From positions 1 to 46,623 of the forward strand of contig CALVTQ010000173.1 in the NCBI GenBank assembly GCA_944362695.1: a stretch of 46,623 bases of DNA, in the 5' to 3' direction. The translations under genes were made by a program, and so were the position numbers. This document shows positions 17,703 to 27,876 of the stretch, in pieces. Origin of the DNA: an uncultured Clostridia bacterium. Its GTDB lineage: Bacteria > Bacillota > Clostridia > Christensenellales > Aristaeellaceae. The notes under the pieces are model-generated. The model did no database searches. It was not told where the DNA came from and saw only the letters and a program-made list of their open reading frames with translations. Each line of letters starts with the position of its first letter. The first letter of the stretch is position 1.

Positions 17703-17736
17703 AAGCGCGAAGCGAAGCGGGGCGTGACGTACCCCA
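17703..17736. repeat. REP-like motif copy between argG and argH
   Basis: AAGCGCGAAGCGAAGCGGGG (17703-17722) matches the motif at 7255-7274 in 19 of 20 bases. GGGGCGTGACGTACCCC-like pairing follows (GGGG at 17719-17722 with CCCC at 17732-17735). It would be transcribed in the argH leader. Confidence 0.55.
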
Positions 17737-17756
17737 AAATCGCCTCACAAATAGGA

Positions 17757-17788
17757 AGAAAAGGAGGCCGCGCGAACACAGCCTCCTT
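17757..17788 (-). terminator. Intrinsic terminator after argG
   Basis: Minus strand: AAGGAGGC (17788-17781) pairs with GCCTCCTT (17768-17761) around a 12-base loop, followed by TTCTTCC. It sits inside what would otherwise be an argG-argH operon. Confidence 0.85.
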
Positions 17789-17800
17789 CATATGCGGGAA

Positions 17801-19027
<1,227 letters not shown>

Positions 19028-19085
19028 AATCGGTTCCTCCTGTTTAAGCAGGGTTTGTCCTGCAAAATTGCTGTTACGTTTTGAC

Positions 19086-19114
19086 ATTATAGCGCTTTAT
19101 TCATAAAAATGCAA
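19086..19114 (-). promoter_or_regulatory. Sigma-A promoter of argG with an overlapping ARG-box-like sequence
   Basis: Minus strand: TTGCAT (19114-19109), 17-base spacer, TATAAT (19091-19086). CTTGCATTTTTATGAATA, covering the -35 and the spacer, resembles the Firmicute ARG box (CATGAATAAAAATTCAAG read in reverse), so repression by an ArgR/AhrC protein is plausible. Confidence 0.6.
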
Positions 19115-19204
19115 GAGCAATGATTAAATATTCCGGCTATCCATGCAAGTTTGTGTGCGTGAGACAAAAATTTTCACGTAAAATGGGCGATATATGGAAC
19201 GCAA

Positions 19205-19246
19205 ATGCAAAAATATGCATTATACGGTGATTTTTATGCATAAAAA
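19205..19246. promoter_or_regulatory. Two AT-rich palindromes upstream of argG, possible distal ARG boxes
   Basis: ATGCAAAAATATGCAT (19205-19220) and TTTTTATGCATAAAAA (19231-19246, a perfect 16-bp palindrome) lie between the argG promoter and the ruvC promoter. The TATGCATAAA core resembles the sequence over the argG -35. Together with the overlapping site these could form a looped operator. The rest of the 303-base argG-ruvC gap (19028-19330) holds the two promoters and no gene. Confidence 0.4.
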
Positions 19247-19260
19247 GCGCGCAAAAGCGA

Positions 19261-19289
19261 TTGACATACCCCGAAAAATAGGATAAACT
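19261..19289 (+). promoter_or_regulatory. Promoter of the ruvC-ruvA-ruvB-queA-tgt unit
   Basis: TTGACA (19261-19266), 17-base spacer, TAAACT (19284-19289). Confidence 0.7.
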
Positions 19290-19330
19290 GAATTGGATGT
19301 CAAACCTTATGATATAAAGAGGAAGAAAGA

Positions 19331-19825
19331 TTGAGAATCCTGGGCATTGACCCCGGCCTTGCGACGATGGGCTGGGGCGTCATCGAATCAAACGGCTACA
19401 AGGAAAAGCTGATCCAGTACGGCGCGGTGATCACCTATCCGCGCGACCGGTTTCCCACACGGCTGGCGTCCATCGAGCGCAATGTGAAGGCGCTGATCGA
19501 GACGTTCAAGCCCGACGAAATCGCGTTTGAGGAGCTTTTCTTTTCCAAGAATATCACCACCGGCATACAGGTCGCGGGCGCGCGCGGCGTGGCGCTGGCG
19601 GCGTGTCAGGCGTATACCGACAAGCTGTATGAATACACGCCGATGCAGATCAAGCAGGCCGTCGTCGGTTACGGCGGCGCGGATAAGCATCAGGTGCAGA
19701 TGATGGTGCGGATGCTGCTGGGCATCAAGGAGATTCCCAAGCCGGACGACGCCGCCGACGCTGTGGCCTGCGCGATTACGCATGCGCACGCGGGCGCGGG
19801 GCGCGAGCAATTCCGCATCAAGTGA
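19331..19825 (+). CDS. ruvC: Holliday junction endonuclease RuvC
   Basis: A 164-residue resolvase (EC 3.1.21.10) that cuts Holliday junctions symmetrically, working with RuvAB. The RNase H-like acidic residues are in place: D7 in GIDPG, E68 in FEELFF, and D140/D143 in KPDDAADAVACAITH. Length is normal. Translation starts with TTG at 19331, supported by GAGGAAG upstream; no ATG or GTG fits the conserved start MRILGIDPG. It is first in a ruvC-ruvA-ruvB run that goes on to queA and tgt. Confidence 0.95.
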   Translation: MRILGIDPGLATMGWGVIESNGYKEKLIQYGAVITYPRDRFPTRLASIERNVKALIETFKPDEIAFEELFFSKNITTGIQVAGARGVALAACQAYTDKLYEYTPMQIKQAVVGYGGADKHQVQMMVRMLLGIKEIPKPDDAADAVACAITHAHAGAGREQFRIK

Positions 19826-19847
19826 CATAACGAAAGGAAACGTAAGC

Positions 19848-20447
19848 ATGATCGCTTTTATCGAGGGCAAGGTCGCCGAAAAGAGCCCCGGCGAGTTGGT
19901 CATCAATGCGGGCGGCGTGGGCTTTTCGCTCATGTGCTCCAATTCGACGTTGGCGGATGCGCCGGCCACGGGCGAAAACTGGCGCTGCTATACGGTGATG
20001 AATGTGCGCGAGGACGCCATGGAGCTGTTCGGCTTCTCGACCAAGCAGGAGCGCGCGATGTTCCGCAGGCTGTGTACGGTGACGGGCGTGGGCGCGAAGA
20101 CGGCGTTGGGCGTTTTGTCGAGTCTGCCTCTGCGTGACCTGTCCATCGCCATTGCGACGGGCGACATGACCGCGCTTTCCCGCGCGCCGGGCATCGGAAA
20201 AAAGACCGCGCAGCGCATCGTGCTCGAGCTGAAAGATAAGATCGAGCAGGCCGACGTAAACACCGCCGGGATGAGCGCGCCGGTTTCCGCGCCCGTGGGC
20301 AGTGCGCAGCAGGAGGCGCAGGCCGCGCTCCAGGCGCTGGGCTACACGAGCGCCGAGGCCGCGCGGGCGATCAACCTCGTGCGCGATCAGGCGCAAACGA
20401 CCGATCAGCTGATCATGCTCGCGCTGCGGCAGATCGGCAGTCTGTAA
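19848..20447 (+). CDS. ruvA: Holliday junction DNA helicase subunit RuvA
   Basis: A 199-residue junction-binding subunit that forms tetramers on four-way DNA and loads RuvB. It shows the N-terminal OB fold (MIAFIEGKVAEKSPGELVIN, NVREDAMELFGFSTKQERAMF), the two helix-hairpin-helix motifs (LCTVTGVGAKTALGVLSSL and LSRAPGIGKKTAQRIVLEL) and the C-terminal RuvB-contacting domain (EAQAALQALGYTSAEAARAI). GAAAGG lies about 9 bases before the ATG. It starts 22 bases after ruvC and is followed 12 bases later by a DUF4250 gene. Confidence 0.96.
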   Translation: MIAFIEGKVAEKSPGELVINAGGVGFSLMCSNSTLADAPATGENWRCYTVMNVREDAMELFGFSTKQERAMFRRLCTVTGVGAKTALGVLSSLPLRDLSIAIATGDMTALSRAPGIGKKTAQRIVLELKDKIEQADVNTAGMSAPVSAPVGSAQQEAQAALQALGYTSAEAARAINLVRDQAQTTDQLIMLALRQIGSL

Positions 20448-20459
20448 AGGAGGGTGCAC

Positions 20460-20633
20460 ATGCTGCCCAAGGACCCGATGATGCTGCTGAGCGCGGTGAA
20501 CATGAAGCTGCGCGACAAGTACGCGACGCTCGACGCGCTGTGCGAGGATATGGACGAGGACAAGGAAGCGATTGTGAGCGCGCTTGAGGCCGTGGGCTAT
20601 GCCTACGACGCGGCGCAGAACCGTTTCGTGTGA
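20460..20633 (+). CDS. DUF4250 domain-containing small protein
   Basis: A 57-residue protein beginning MLPKDPMMLLSAVNMKLRDKY and ending AYDAAQNRFV, the full length and layout of DUF4250 proteins of Clostridia. LCEDMDEDKEAIVSALEAVGY suggests a small winged-helix or helix-turn-helix-like fold (inference). AGGAGGG precedes the ATG by about 6 bases, a strong site that supports real translation. It lies between ruvA and ruvB, with 12 bases to ruvA and 43 to ruvB, so it is co-transcribed with them. Role unknown. Confidence 0.85.
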   Translation: MLPKDPMMLLSAVNMKLRDKYATLDALCEDMDEDKEAIVSALEAVGYAYDAAQNRFV

Positions 20634-20676
20634 TATAACGAGAAAGTAAGCATTGATTGATAAAGAGGTGGAGCCG

Positions 20677-21726
20677 ATGGAAGAAGAACGCCTTGTGATG
20701 AGCGGATTCCGCGAGGAGGAAGACGACCAGGAGAGCAGCCTGCGGCCCAAAACGCTGCGCGAGTACGTTGGGCAGGAGGCTGTCAAGGACAGCCTGAACA
20801 TCTACATTCAGGCCGCCCGTCAGCGCCGCGATTCGCTGGATCACATTCTGCTCTACGGCCCGCCGGGCTTGGGCAAGACGACGCTCGCGGGCATCGTCGC
20901 CGCCGAGATGGGCCAGAACATCCGCGTGACCAGCGGCCCGGCCATCGAGCGCGCAGGCGATCTGGCGAGCCTGCTGACGAACCTCTCGAGCGGCGACGTG
21001 CTGTTCATCGACGAGATTCACCGCCTGTCGCACTCGGTGGAGGAGGTGCTCTACCCGGCGATGGAGGACTACGAGCTGGATATCATGATCGGCAAGGGCC
21101 CCAGCGCGCGGAGCATCCGGCTCGACCTGCCCAAGTTCACGCTGATCGGCGCGACGACCCGCGCGGGTTCGCTCTCTGCGCCGCTTCGCGACCGCTTCGG
21201 CATCATCTTCCGCCTGCAGATGTACACGACGGACGAGCTGATGAAGATCGTGTATCACTCCGCCGGTGTGCTGGGCATCGAGGCGGAGGAGGACGGCGTC
21301 CGCGAGATCGCCAGGCGCAGCCGCGGCACGCCGCGCATCGTCAATCGCCTGCTCAAGCGCGTGCGCGACTATGCACAGGTGCGCGGCGACGGCGTCATCA
21401 CCAAGAAGATGGCGGACGAGGCGCTGCGGCTGCTGGACGTGGACGAGCTGGGCCTTGACCGCGTCGACCGCGCGATTCTCACGACGATGATGAAGAAGTT
21501 CGGCGGACGCCCGGTCGGCCTTGACACGCTGGCTGCGACGACGGGCGAGGACGCTGTGACCATCGAGGATGTCTACGAGCCGTACCTGCTGCAGCTGGGC
21601 TTCATCATGCGCACGCCGCGCGGCCGCATCTGCACACAGGCGGCGTATGACCATATGAAGATTCCGATGCCTGTGGATATGAAGCTGGCGGCGAAGGCCG
21701 AGGGACAGATGTCCATGCTGGATTAA
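20677..21726 (+). CDS. ruvB: Holliday junction branch-migration ATPase RuvB
   Basis: A 349-residue AAA+ motor that drives branch migration with RuvA. Walker [10 protein letters not shown] is at 61-69, Walker B/DEIH at 112-115, and sensor-1 GATTRAG at 158-164. The arginine-finger region (LRDRFG) and the C-terminal winged helix ([29 protein letters not shown]) are present. I chose ATG 20677 with GAGGTGGAG upstream; a TTG at 20653 would add eight residues that the family lacks. Confidence 0.96.
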   Translation: MEEERLVMSGFREEEDDQESSLRPKTLREYVGQEAVKDSLNIYIQAARQRRDSLDHILLYGPPGLGKTTLAGIVAAEMGQNIRVTSGPAIERAGDLASLLTNLSSGDVLFIDEIHRLSHSVEEVLYPAMEDYELDIMIGKGPSARSIRLDLPKFTLIGATTRAGSLSAPLRDRFGIIFRLQMYTTDELMKIVYHSAGVLGIEAEEDGVREIARRSRGTPRIVNRLLKRVRDYAQVRGDGVITKKMADEALRLLDVDELGLDRVDRAILTTMMKKFGGRPVGLDTLAATTGEDAVTIEDVYEPYLLQLGFIMRTPRGRICTQAAYDHMKIPMPVDMKLAAKAEGQMSMLD

Positions 21727-21762
21727 ATCCTTATAATATAAAGAAAAATCGAGACGATTAAA

Positions 21763-22815
21763 ATGAAAACTTCCGATTTTAATTACAACCTGCCCGAGGA
21801 ACTCATCGCCCAGACGCCCGCCGAGCCGCGCGACAGCAGCCGTCTGCTCGTCTATCACAGGGAGGACGGCACGATCGAGCACCGCGTCTTCCGCGACGTG
21901 ATCGAGTACCTGAATCCCGGCGACGTGCTGGTCATCAACCAGACGCGCGTCATCCCGGCGCGCCTGTACGGCGTCAAGGAAGGCACGGGCGGCGCAATTG
22001 AGTTTTTGCTTCTGCGCAGGCTGAACCTCACCGACTGGGAGGTCATCCTCAAGCCCGGCAGGAAGGCCAAGCCCGGCGCGCGCTTCGTGTTCGGCGAGGG
22101 CGAGCTGAAGGCCGAGATCCTAACCGTCAGCGAGGACGGCGGGCGCACGGTGCGCTTTGAATACGAGGGCGTGTTCGAGGACGTGCTCGACAGGCTGGGG
22201 CAAATGCCGCTGCCGCCGTACATCCACGAGAAGCTCGAGGACAGGACGCGCTACCAGACCGTCTACGCCAAGGTGGACGGCAGCGCCGCCGCGCCGACAG
22301 CCGGCCTGCACTTCACGCCGGAGCTGATGGCGCGCATCAAAGAGAAGGGCATCGACATCGTGCCGGTGCTTTTGCACGTGGGTCTTGGCACGTTCCGCCC
22401 GGTCAAGGAGGAGGACGTCGCCGACCACCACATGCACAGCGAGTACTACGAGGTCACGCCGGAGCAGGCCGAGCGCATCAACGCGGCGCGCAAACGCGGC
22501 GGGCGCATCGTCTGCGTCGGTACGACGAGCGTGCGCACGCTGGAGACCGTCGCAACCGAGGACGGCATCGTGCATCCGGGCAGCGGCTTCACGCAGATTT
22601 TCATCACGCCCGGCGTCAAAATCAAGGCGGTCGATGCGCTGATCACGAATTTCCATCTGCCGCAGAGCACGCTGCTGATGCTGATCTCCGCACTGATGGG
22701 CCGCGAAAACGCGCTGGCTGCATACGAAATCGCCGTGCAGGAACGCTATCGCTTCTTCAGCTTCGGCGATGCGATGATGATCACCGGAAAAACAAGCGAT
22801 GACGGCGTGATTTGA
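21763..22815 (+). CDS. queA: S-adenosylmethionine:tRNA ribosyltransferase-isomerase
   Basis: A 350-residue enzyme (EC 2.4.99.17) that moves the ribosyl part of SAM onto preQ1 in tRNA to give epoxyqueuosine. Family landmarks are the start [59 protein letters not shown], the invariant [13 protein letters not shown], and [20 protein letters not shown]. The ribosome-binding site is weak. With tgt downstream it forms the usual queuosine pair, but here a glycosyltransferase gene sits between them. Confidence 0.96.
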   Translation: MKTSDFNYNLPEELIAQTPAEPRDSSRLLVYHREDGTIEHRVFRDVIEYLNPGDVLVINQTRVIPARLYGVKEGTGGAIEFLLLRRLNLTDWEVILKPGRKAKPGARFVFGEGELKAEILTVSEDGGRTVRFEYEGVFEDVLDRLGQMPLPPYIHEKLEDRTRYQTVYAKVDGSAAAPTAGLHFTPELMARIKEKGIDIVPVLLHVGLGTFRPVKEEDVADHHMHSEYYEVTPEQAERINAARKRGGRIVCVGTTSVRTLETVATEDGIVHPGSGFTQIFITPGVKIKAVDALITNFHLPQSTLLMLISALMGRENALAAYEIAVQERYRFFSFGDAMMITGKTSDDGVI

Positions 22816-22836
22816 CGCAGCATGGAGGCGCAGCAC

Positions 22837-23880
22837 ATGGAATGTTCCATCGCCATGAGCACATACAACGGGGAGAAATACCTCGCGGAGCAGCTTGAAT
22901 CCATATTTGCGCAGACGAGGCCCGTGGACGAGATCGTCATCAGCGACGACGGATCGTCGGACGGCACGCTCGCCATCATCGAAAGCTTCCGCGAGGCTCA
23001 CGCCGACGTAAAATGGAACGTGATGACCAGCGCGCGCAATCAGGGCTTTCGCGCGAGCTTCCGGCGGGCGATTGCGGCCTGCACGGGCGACGTGATCTTC
23101 CTGTGCGACCAGGACGACGTGTGGATGCCGGAGAAGGTCGGAGAGATGCTGGCTGTATTTGAAAAAAACGAGCGCGTGCTCTCGCTGATCTGCGACTTTA
23201 TGACCATCGACGGTGATGGCAGGCGCATGCGCCCGCAGGACCGGCTTGAAAACCTTTGGGTATCCGACCGCGTGATGCGCGAGCCGGGCGAGGTCGTGCG
23301 CATCACGTTTGATGAGATGGTGGGCCGCAATCAGGGCCAAGGCTGCGCGATGGCGATCAGGCGGAGCCTGGCGCAGGAGTATGTCGCGATGGACAAACTC
23401 TGGACGCACGACTGGCTGATCAACATGATCGCCGCGCTGCACGGCGGGCTGTATTATATGAAAAAACAGCTCATCCGCTACCGCCTGCATGGCCGCAACA
23501 CCATCGGCATGCCCACGGGCGAGCGGGCCGTGCGCCATGTGTCGTTCGGGCGCGGGCTGTATGAGACCGCGCTGGCGGCGAAGTACATGCTGATACAGGG
23601 GAGCGGCGAGGAGAGCCGCGGCAACCTGATCAGCTGCGAGCCGGAGCGCGTGCAGGCTGTGCTTGACGCCGTGGAGCCGTGCGAGGAGGAGAAGCCCTCG
23701 CGCGATACGTGGCTGACGCTGACGAAAAGGCGGCTTGAGCTGATTGAAAAGCGGCGCGTCGCGGCCTATCTGTTTTTCTTTCTGACGCATCGCAAATATA
23801 TTTCTGAAATCGCGTATTACAGCACGCATCAGCAGCGCATTGAGCGGCTGATGATCGACCTGTGCGCGATGAAACGCTGA
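22837..23880 (+). CDS. Glycosyltransferase family 2 protein inserted between queA and tgt
   Basis: A 347-residue inverting GT-A glycosyltransferase. It starts MECSIAMSTYNGEKYLAEQL, has the nucleotide-binding ISDDGSSDGT (near residue 38) and the metal-binding FLCDQDDVW (DxD, near residue 90), then WTHDWLINMIAALHGG as the acceptor-side region. This resembles rhamnosyl- and other dTDP-sugar transferases of cell-surface polysaccharide synthesis. No membrane helix is present. GGAGG is 8 bases before the chosen ATG at 22837; an upstream ATG at 22822 overlaps that site. Genes of queuosine synthesis surround it, with nothing functional in common. The acceptor is unknown. Confidence 0.88.
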   Translation: MECSIAMSTYNGEKYLAEQLESIFAQTRPVDEIVISDDGSSDGTLAIIESFREAHADVKWNVMTSARNQGFRASFRRAIAACTGDVIFLCDQDDVWMPEKVGEMLAVFEKNERVLSLICDFMTIDGDGRRMRPQDRLENLWVSDRVMREPGEVVRITFDEMVGRNQGQGCAMAIRRSLAQEYVAMDKLWTHDWLINMIAALHGGLYYMKKQLIRYRLHGRNTIGMPTGERAVRHVSFGRGLYETALAAKYMLIQGSGEESRGNLISCEPERVQAVLDAVEPCEEEKPSRDTWLTLTKRRLELIEKRRVAAYLFFFLTHRKYISEIAYYSTHQQRIERLMIDLCAMKR

Positions 23881-23882
23881 CA

Positions 23883-23909
23883 ACGGGACGGCGAAGCGCC
23901 GCGACCCGT
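23883..23909. repeat. Hairpin with a GCGAAGC centre between the GT2 gene and tgt
   Basis: ACGGG (23883-23887) and CCCGT (23905-23909) enclose CGGCG-AAG-CGCCG. There is no U-tract. The GCGAAGC centre resembles the small hairpins at 7255-7397. Confidence 0.4.
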
Positions 23910-23917
23910 GCCAATAA

Positions 23918-25096
<1,179 letters not shown>

Positions 25097-25128
25097 CGGC
25101 GGTCAGTTGCGAAATTTGCTTCCGGGGC

Positions 25129-25157
25129 TTGCGGTTTGGCGGCAAACCATGTATAAT
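25129..25157 (+). promoter_or_regulatory. Promoter upstream of yajC
   Basis: TTGCGG (25129-25134), 17-base spacer, TATAAT (25152-25157). Confidence 0.75.
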
Positions 25158-25205
25158 AATGAGGTTACTTTACGTCCCTAATAATCGAAAGGATGTGTCT
25201 TTCCC

Positions 25206-25601
25206 ATGAATTCCAATCTGATGAAGCTGCTGGCTGACGCGGCGGCGACCGCTGCGCCCGATGCTGCTGCGATGTCCGCCGAAGAGATCCCGATGAGCTC
25301 CCAGATCATCATCATGCTCGTTCAGCTCCTGCCGATGATCCTGATCTTCGTTGTGTTCTGGTTCATCCTGATCCGTCCGCAGCGCAAGAAGGACAAGGAA
25401 GCCAAGGAGATGCTCGCGGCCCTCAAGCGCGGCGACCGCATCTGCACCATCGGCGGCATCTACGGCACCGTCACCAACATCAAGGACGACGTGCTGACCG
25501 TGGAGGTCGGCGAGGCGAAGACCCAGATGGTGTTCGCGCGCTGGGCTGTCCGCAACGTCGAGCAGCTCTCCGTGACCAACGATTCCGAGCAGCTCATCTG
25601 A
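25206..25601 (+). CDS. yajC: Preprotein translocase subunit YajC
   Basis: A 131-residue single-pass membrane protein, accessory to SecDF/SecYEG. The one helix (IIIMLVQLLPMILIFVVFWF, near residues 40-57) is followed by the family motif LIRPQRKKDKEAKEMLAALKRGD and a small soluble domain (ICTIGGIYGTVTNIKDDVLTVEV). The N-terminal ~35 residues before the helix are longer and richer in Ala than usual. It follows tgt, a common neighbour order, but has its own promoter and is closed by a terminator. Confidence 0.92.
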   Translation: MNSNLMKLLADAAATAAPDAAAMSAEEIPMSSQIIIMLVQLLPMILIFVVFWFILIRPQRKKDKEAKEMLAALKRGDRICTIGGIYGTVTNIKDDVLTVEVGEAKTQMVFARWAVRNVEQLSVTNDSEQLI

Positions 25602-25616
25602 TTCAAACCGCATATG

Positions 25617-25663
25617 AAGTCCCGCTTCGTCATAGGGTTGACCATGACAAAGCGGGACTTTTT
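25617..25663 (+). terminator. Intrinsic terminator after yajC
   Basis: AAGTCCCGCTT (25617-25627) pairs with AAGCGGGACTT (25650-25660); inner GTCAT/ATGAC also pairs. TTT follows. Confidence 0.85.
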
Positions 25664-25683
25664 GTTTGGAAGGGGAGTTGTGC

Positions 25684-26154
25684 ATGGAAAACAAGGCGCA
25701 GCCGTTTGCCGCGAGACGGGAGCGGGGCATGGACTCGTTCAGGCGGTCGGTCAGAAGGGGCGCGCGGCGCACGAAGCGGGGGAGCGGGCCGCTGGGTGCG
25801 GTGATGAAGGGCGTGCTGGTGGCGGCGTCCATCACGATCATCGCGGTGGCGATCTTTGCGCTGCTGCTCAATTGGTGGAACGCGAGCGACGGCGCGATAT
25901 CGGCGATCAATCAGGTCGTGAAGTTCGTCTCGATCCTCGCGGGCGTGACGGCGGCGATGAACGCGGGCGCGAGCGGCGGCGCGATGCGCGGGGCATGCGT
26001 GGGCGTGCTGTATATGGCAGTCGGTATCGTCGTGTGCTGTTTGCTGATGGGGCAGAGCCCGCAGCTCACCGCGTATCTGGCCGACCTGGGCATGGGCCTG
26101 GCGGCGGGCGGCCTGTTCGGGATGATCCTCACGGCAGGCAGAAAGGGCGGCTGA
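25684..26154 (+). CDS. TIGR04086 family (YrzE-like) membrane protein
   Basis: A 156-residue protein. A basic cytoplasmic N terminus (FRRSVRRGARRTKRG) leads into four predicted membrane helices: VMKGVLVAASITIIAVAIFALLL, VVKFVSILAGVTAAM, ACVGVLYMAVGIVVCCLL and the last near GMGLAAGGLFGMILT. The GASGGAMRGACVG stretch and position next to yajC are typical of the TIGR04086 family in Clostridia. Its function is unknown. GGGGAGT precedes the ATG at 25684. Despite the terminator after yajC I see no separate promoter, so read-through is possible. Confidence 0.8.
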   Translation: MENKAQPFAARRERGMDSFRRSVRRGARRTKRGSGPLGAVMKGVLVAASITIIAVAIFALLLNWWNASDGAISAINQVVKFVSILAGVTAAMNAGASGGAMRGACVGVLYMAVGIVVCCLLMGQSPQLTAYLADLGMGLAAGGLFGMILTAGRKGG

Positions 26155-26167
26155 TAGCACCATAACG

Positions 26168-26193
26168 GCGGCTTCGATGGGGAGCCGCTTTTT
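26168..26193 (+). terminator. Intrinsic terminator after the TIGR04086 gene
   Basis: GCGGCT (26168-26173) pairs with AGCCGC (26183-26188), followed by TTTTT. Confidence 0.85.
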
Positions 26194-26233
26194 ACGATGC
26201 GCGGAAATGCAGGCGGCGAATCGGAAAATATCC

Positions 26234-26262
26234 TTTCCTGTTTACATAAAATGTGGTATAAT
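26234..26262 (+). promoter_or_regulatory. Extended -10 promoter of the sortase gene
   Basis: TGG-TATAAT (-10 at 26257-26262, extended) with a weak TTTCCT (26234-26239) at 17 bases. The same TTTCCT-17-TGG-TATAAT combination occurs before the GT2 gene at 38072. Confidence 0.65.
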
Positions 26263-26298
26263 ATCGGCATATTGCGTTAGGCGGGAGGTGAACGGCGG

Positions 26299-27453
26299 AT
26301 GCCCGAATTTTTGCAGGATATCGCGGAGCGCATCCGCGCGCTCCTGCTCAAACTCCGGCGGGGCAAGAATGTGCCCAAAACGCATGTGCCGCACCCAACC
26401 GACGACGGCACGCCGCGAAAATACGTCCGCGCGGCATACAAGAGCGAGATGCCTGCCCATCATCGCAGGAAGCCGCCGAAACACATCGGCCCAGAGCTTC
26501 ACGTCGACCCGACGCGCGTCGTGGAGGTCGCGCTGCTGTGCCTGTTCGTCTACTGCGCGGCGACGCTGACGGGCTATGTCGCGGATTTCTTTAAGAACAG
26601 GCAGGCGGCCGCGGCGCTGCGCGAGGAATATTACGCGATGATGACGCCCGCGCCGTATGTGCCGGAGGCGACCGCTGCGCCGGAGCTGCCCGAAACCACA
26701 CCGACGGCCGCACTGGCGCTGACGCCCGAGCCCACGTCGTCCGCGACGCCCGATGTGCCGGCCACGCCGGAGCCGTCGCCCACGCCGCTGACGCGCCTTG
26801 AGCCGATGGCGTATCCGGGAAACCCGTACTCGCGCGTGCGCAGCCGGTTTGAGAAGATTCAGCGGCAGAACAAGGACATTATCGGCTGGTTGACCGTCGA
26901 GGATCTGATCGACGAGGTCGTCGTGAAGCGCGACAATTCGTATTATCTCAATCGCGATTATCGCGGCTACCACAACAAAAACGGCGCGATCTTCATGGAG
27001 GAGACGTGCGACCTGTCCACCCGGCCCTACACGCTGATCCTCTACGGCCACAACATGAAGACGGGCGCGATGTTCGGCGCGCTGCGCAATTTCGAGGACG
27101 TGTCGTTCCTGCGGGCCAATCCGTTCCTGACGTTCGATACAGCCTACGAGGACGGGCGTTACGTCATTTTTGCCGTCGGCACGTACGGCCTTGACCGGGA
27201 CGACGAACATTACGTCAATCTGGGTCAGTTCTTCTCCAAGAGCGTTCAGCAGCGCAATGCGGCCATCGACGCCATCATGGAATACTCGCTGTTCACCAAC
27301 GCGGTCGGCGTGTATCCCGACGATCAGATTCTGCTTCTTGTGACCTGCGTGGACGACGACAGCGAACGGCGAATCGTGGCGGCGCGGCGCGTCCGCGAGG
27401 GCGAAACGGAGGAGGAGATTCTGCGCGACGTGGAGTTCTTCCGCAAACGCTGA
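26299..27453 (+). CDS. srtB: Class B sortase
   Basis: A 384-residue membrane-anchored transpeptidase that attaches surface proteins to peptidoglycan. The catalytic triad can be read as H251 (LYGHNM), C350 (LLVTC) and R358 (ERRIVAARRV). The class B pattern is clear from QRQNKDIIGWLTV and the segment before the His. It has a ~72-residue basic cytoplasmic N terminus, one membrane helix (about 74-97), then a Pro/Thr/Glu-rich spacer (about 116-165) before the enzyme domain; both the N-terminal part and the spacer are longer than in typical SrtB. GGGAGG lies about 10 bases before the ATG. No sorting-signal substrate gene is found in the window. Confidence 0.92.
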   Translation: MPEFLQDIAERIRALLLKLRRGKNVPKTHVPHPTDDGTPRKYVRAAYKSEMPAHHRRKPPKHIGPELHVDPTRVVEVALLCLFVYCAATLTGYVADFFKNRQAAAALREEYYAMMTPAPYVPEATAAPELPETTPTAALALTPEPTSSATPDVPATPEPSPTPLTRLEPMAYPGNPYSRVRSRFEKIQRQNKDIIGWLTVEDLIDEVVVKRDNSYYLNRDYRGYHNKNGAIFMEETCDLSTRPYTLILYGHNMKTGAMFGALRNFEDVSFLRANPFLTFDTAYEDGRYVIFAVGTYGLDRDDEHYVNLGQFFSKSVQQRNAAIDAIMEYSLFTNAVGVYPDDQILLLVTCVDDDSERRIVAARRVREGETEEEILRDVEFFRKR

Positions 27454-27471
27454 GTAAAATGAAATAGAAGA

Positions 27472-27512
27472 AGAGCCTGCCGGGCAAAACGCTTCGGCGG
27501 GCTCTGTTTTTA
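27472..27512 (+). terminator. Intrinsic terminator after the sortase gene
   Basis: AGAGCC-T-GCCG (27472-27482) pairs with CGGC-GGGCTCT (27495-27505), followed by GTTTTTA. Confidence 0.85.
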
Positions 27513-27515
27513 TAA

Positions 27516-27547
27516 GAAAAAGAAAAAGCCGCCGGAAAACCGACGGC
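27516..27547 (-). terminator. Intrinsic terminator of the rpsF-ssb-rpsR operon
   Basis: Minus strand: GCCGTCGG (27547-27540) pairs with CCGGCGGC (27535-27528) over a TTTT loop with one G-U pair, followed by TTTTTCTTTTTC. Confidence 0.9.
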
Positions 27548-27561
27548 TCGTATGACGCAAA

Positions 27562-27822
27562 TTACTCAGCGGTGTAGGGCAGCAGCGCGATGGCACGGGC
27601 GCGCTTGATGGCCTCGGACAGCTGACGCTGATGCTTGGCGCAGTTGCCGCTCATACGGCGGGGCATGATCTTGCCGCGCTCGTTGATGTTGCGGCGCATG
27701 CGGGAATTGACGTCACGGAAATCCTTGTAGTCGATGTACTCGATCTTATCGACACAGAACGCACAAACCTTGCGGCGCGGCTTGCGGCCACGCGGACGGC
27801 GTGCTCCACGATCCTCAGACAT
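27562..27822 (-). CDS. rpsR: Small ribosomal subunit protein bS18, zinc-ligand (C+) form
   Basis: An 86-residue bS18, which binds the 30S platform as a heterodimer with bS6. [49 protein letters not shown] is the family core. Four potential zinc ligands are kept: C20 and C23 (VCAFC), C61 and H64 (NCAKH), so this is the C+ version rather than the C- version seen in B. subtilis. AAGGAGA precedes the ATG at 27822. It is last in rpsF-ssb-rpsR. Confidence 0.96.
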   Translation of the reverse strand: MSEDRGARRPRGRKPRRKVCAFCVDKIEYIDYKDFRDVNSRMRRNINERGKIMPRRMSGNCAKHQRQLSEAIKRARAIALLPYTAE

Positions 27823-27876
27823 GGTATGCTCTCCTTTCATTGCCGGTCATCCGGCGATTGTTGTTTTCTCAGTCAG

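Noticed and set aside
23883-23909. Terminator between the GT2 gene and tgt
   Set aside because: The stem is stable but no U-tract follows, so tgt is probably still co-transcribed with queA.
26155-26298. SCIFF (six-cysteine) peptide gene expected after yajC and the TIGR04086 gene in many Clostridia
   Set aside because: No short frame with the Cys-rich pattern is present; the gap holds only a terminator and the sortase promoter.
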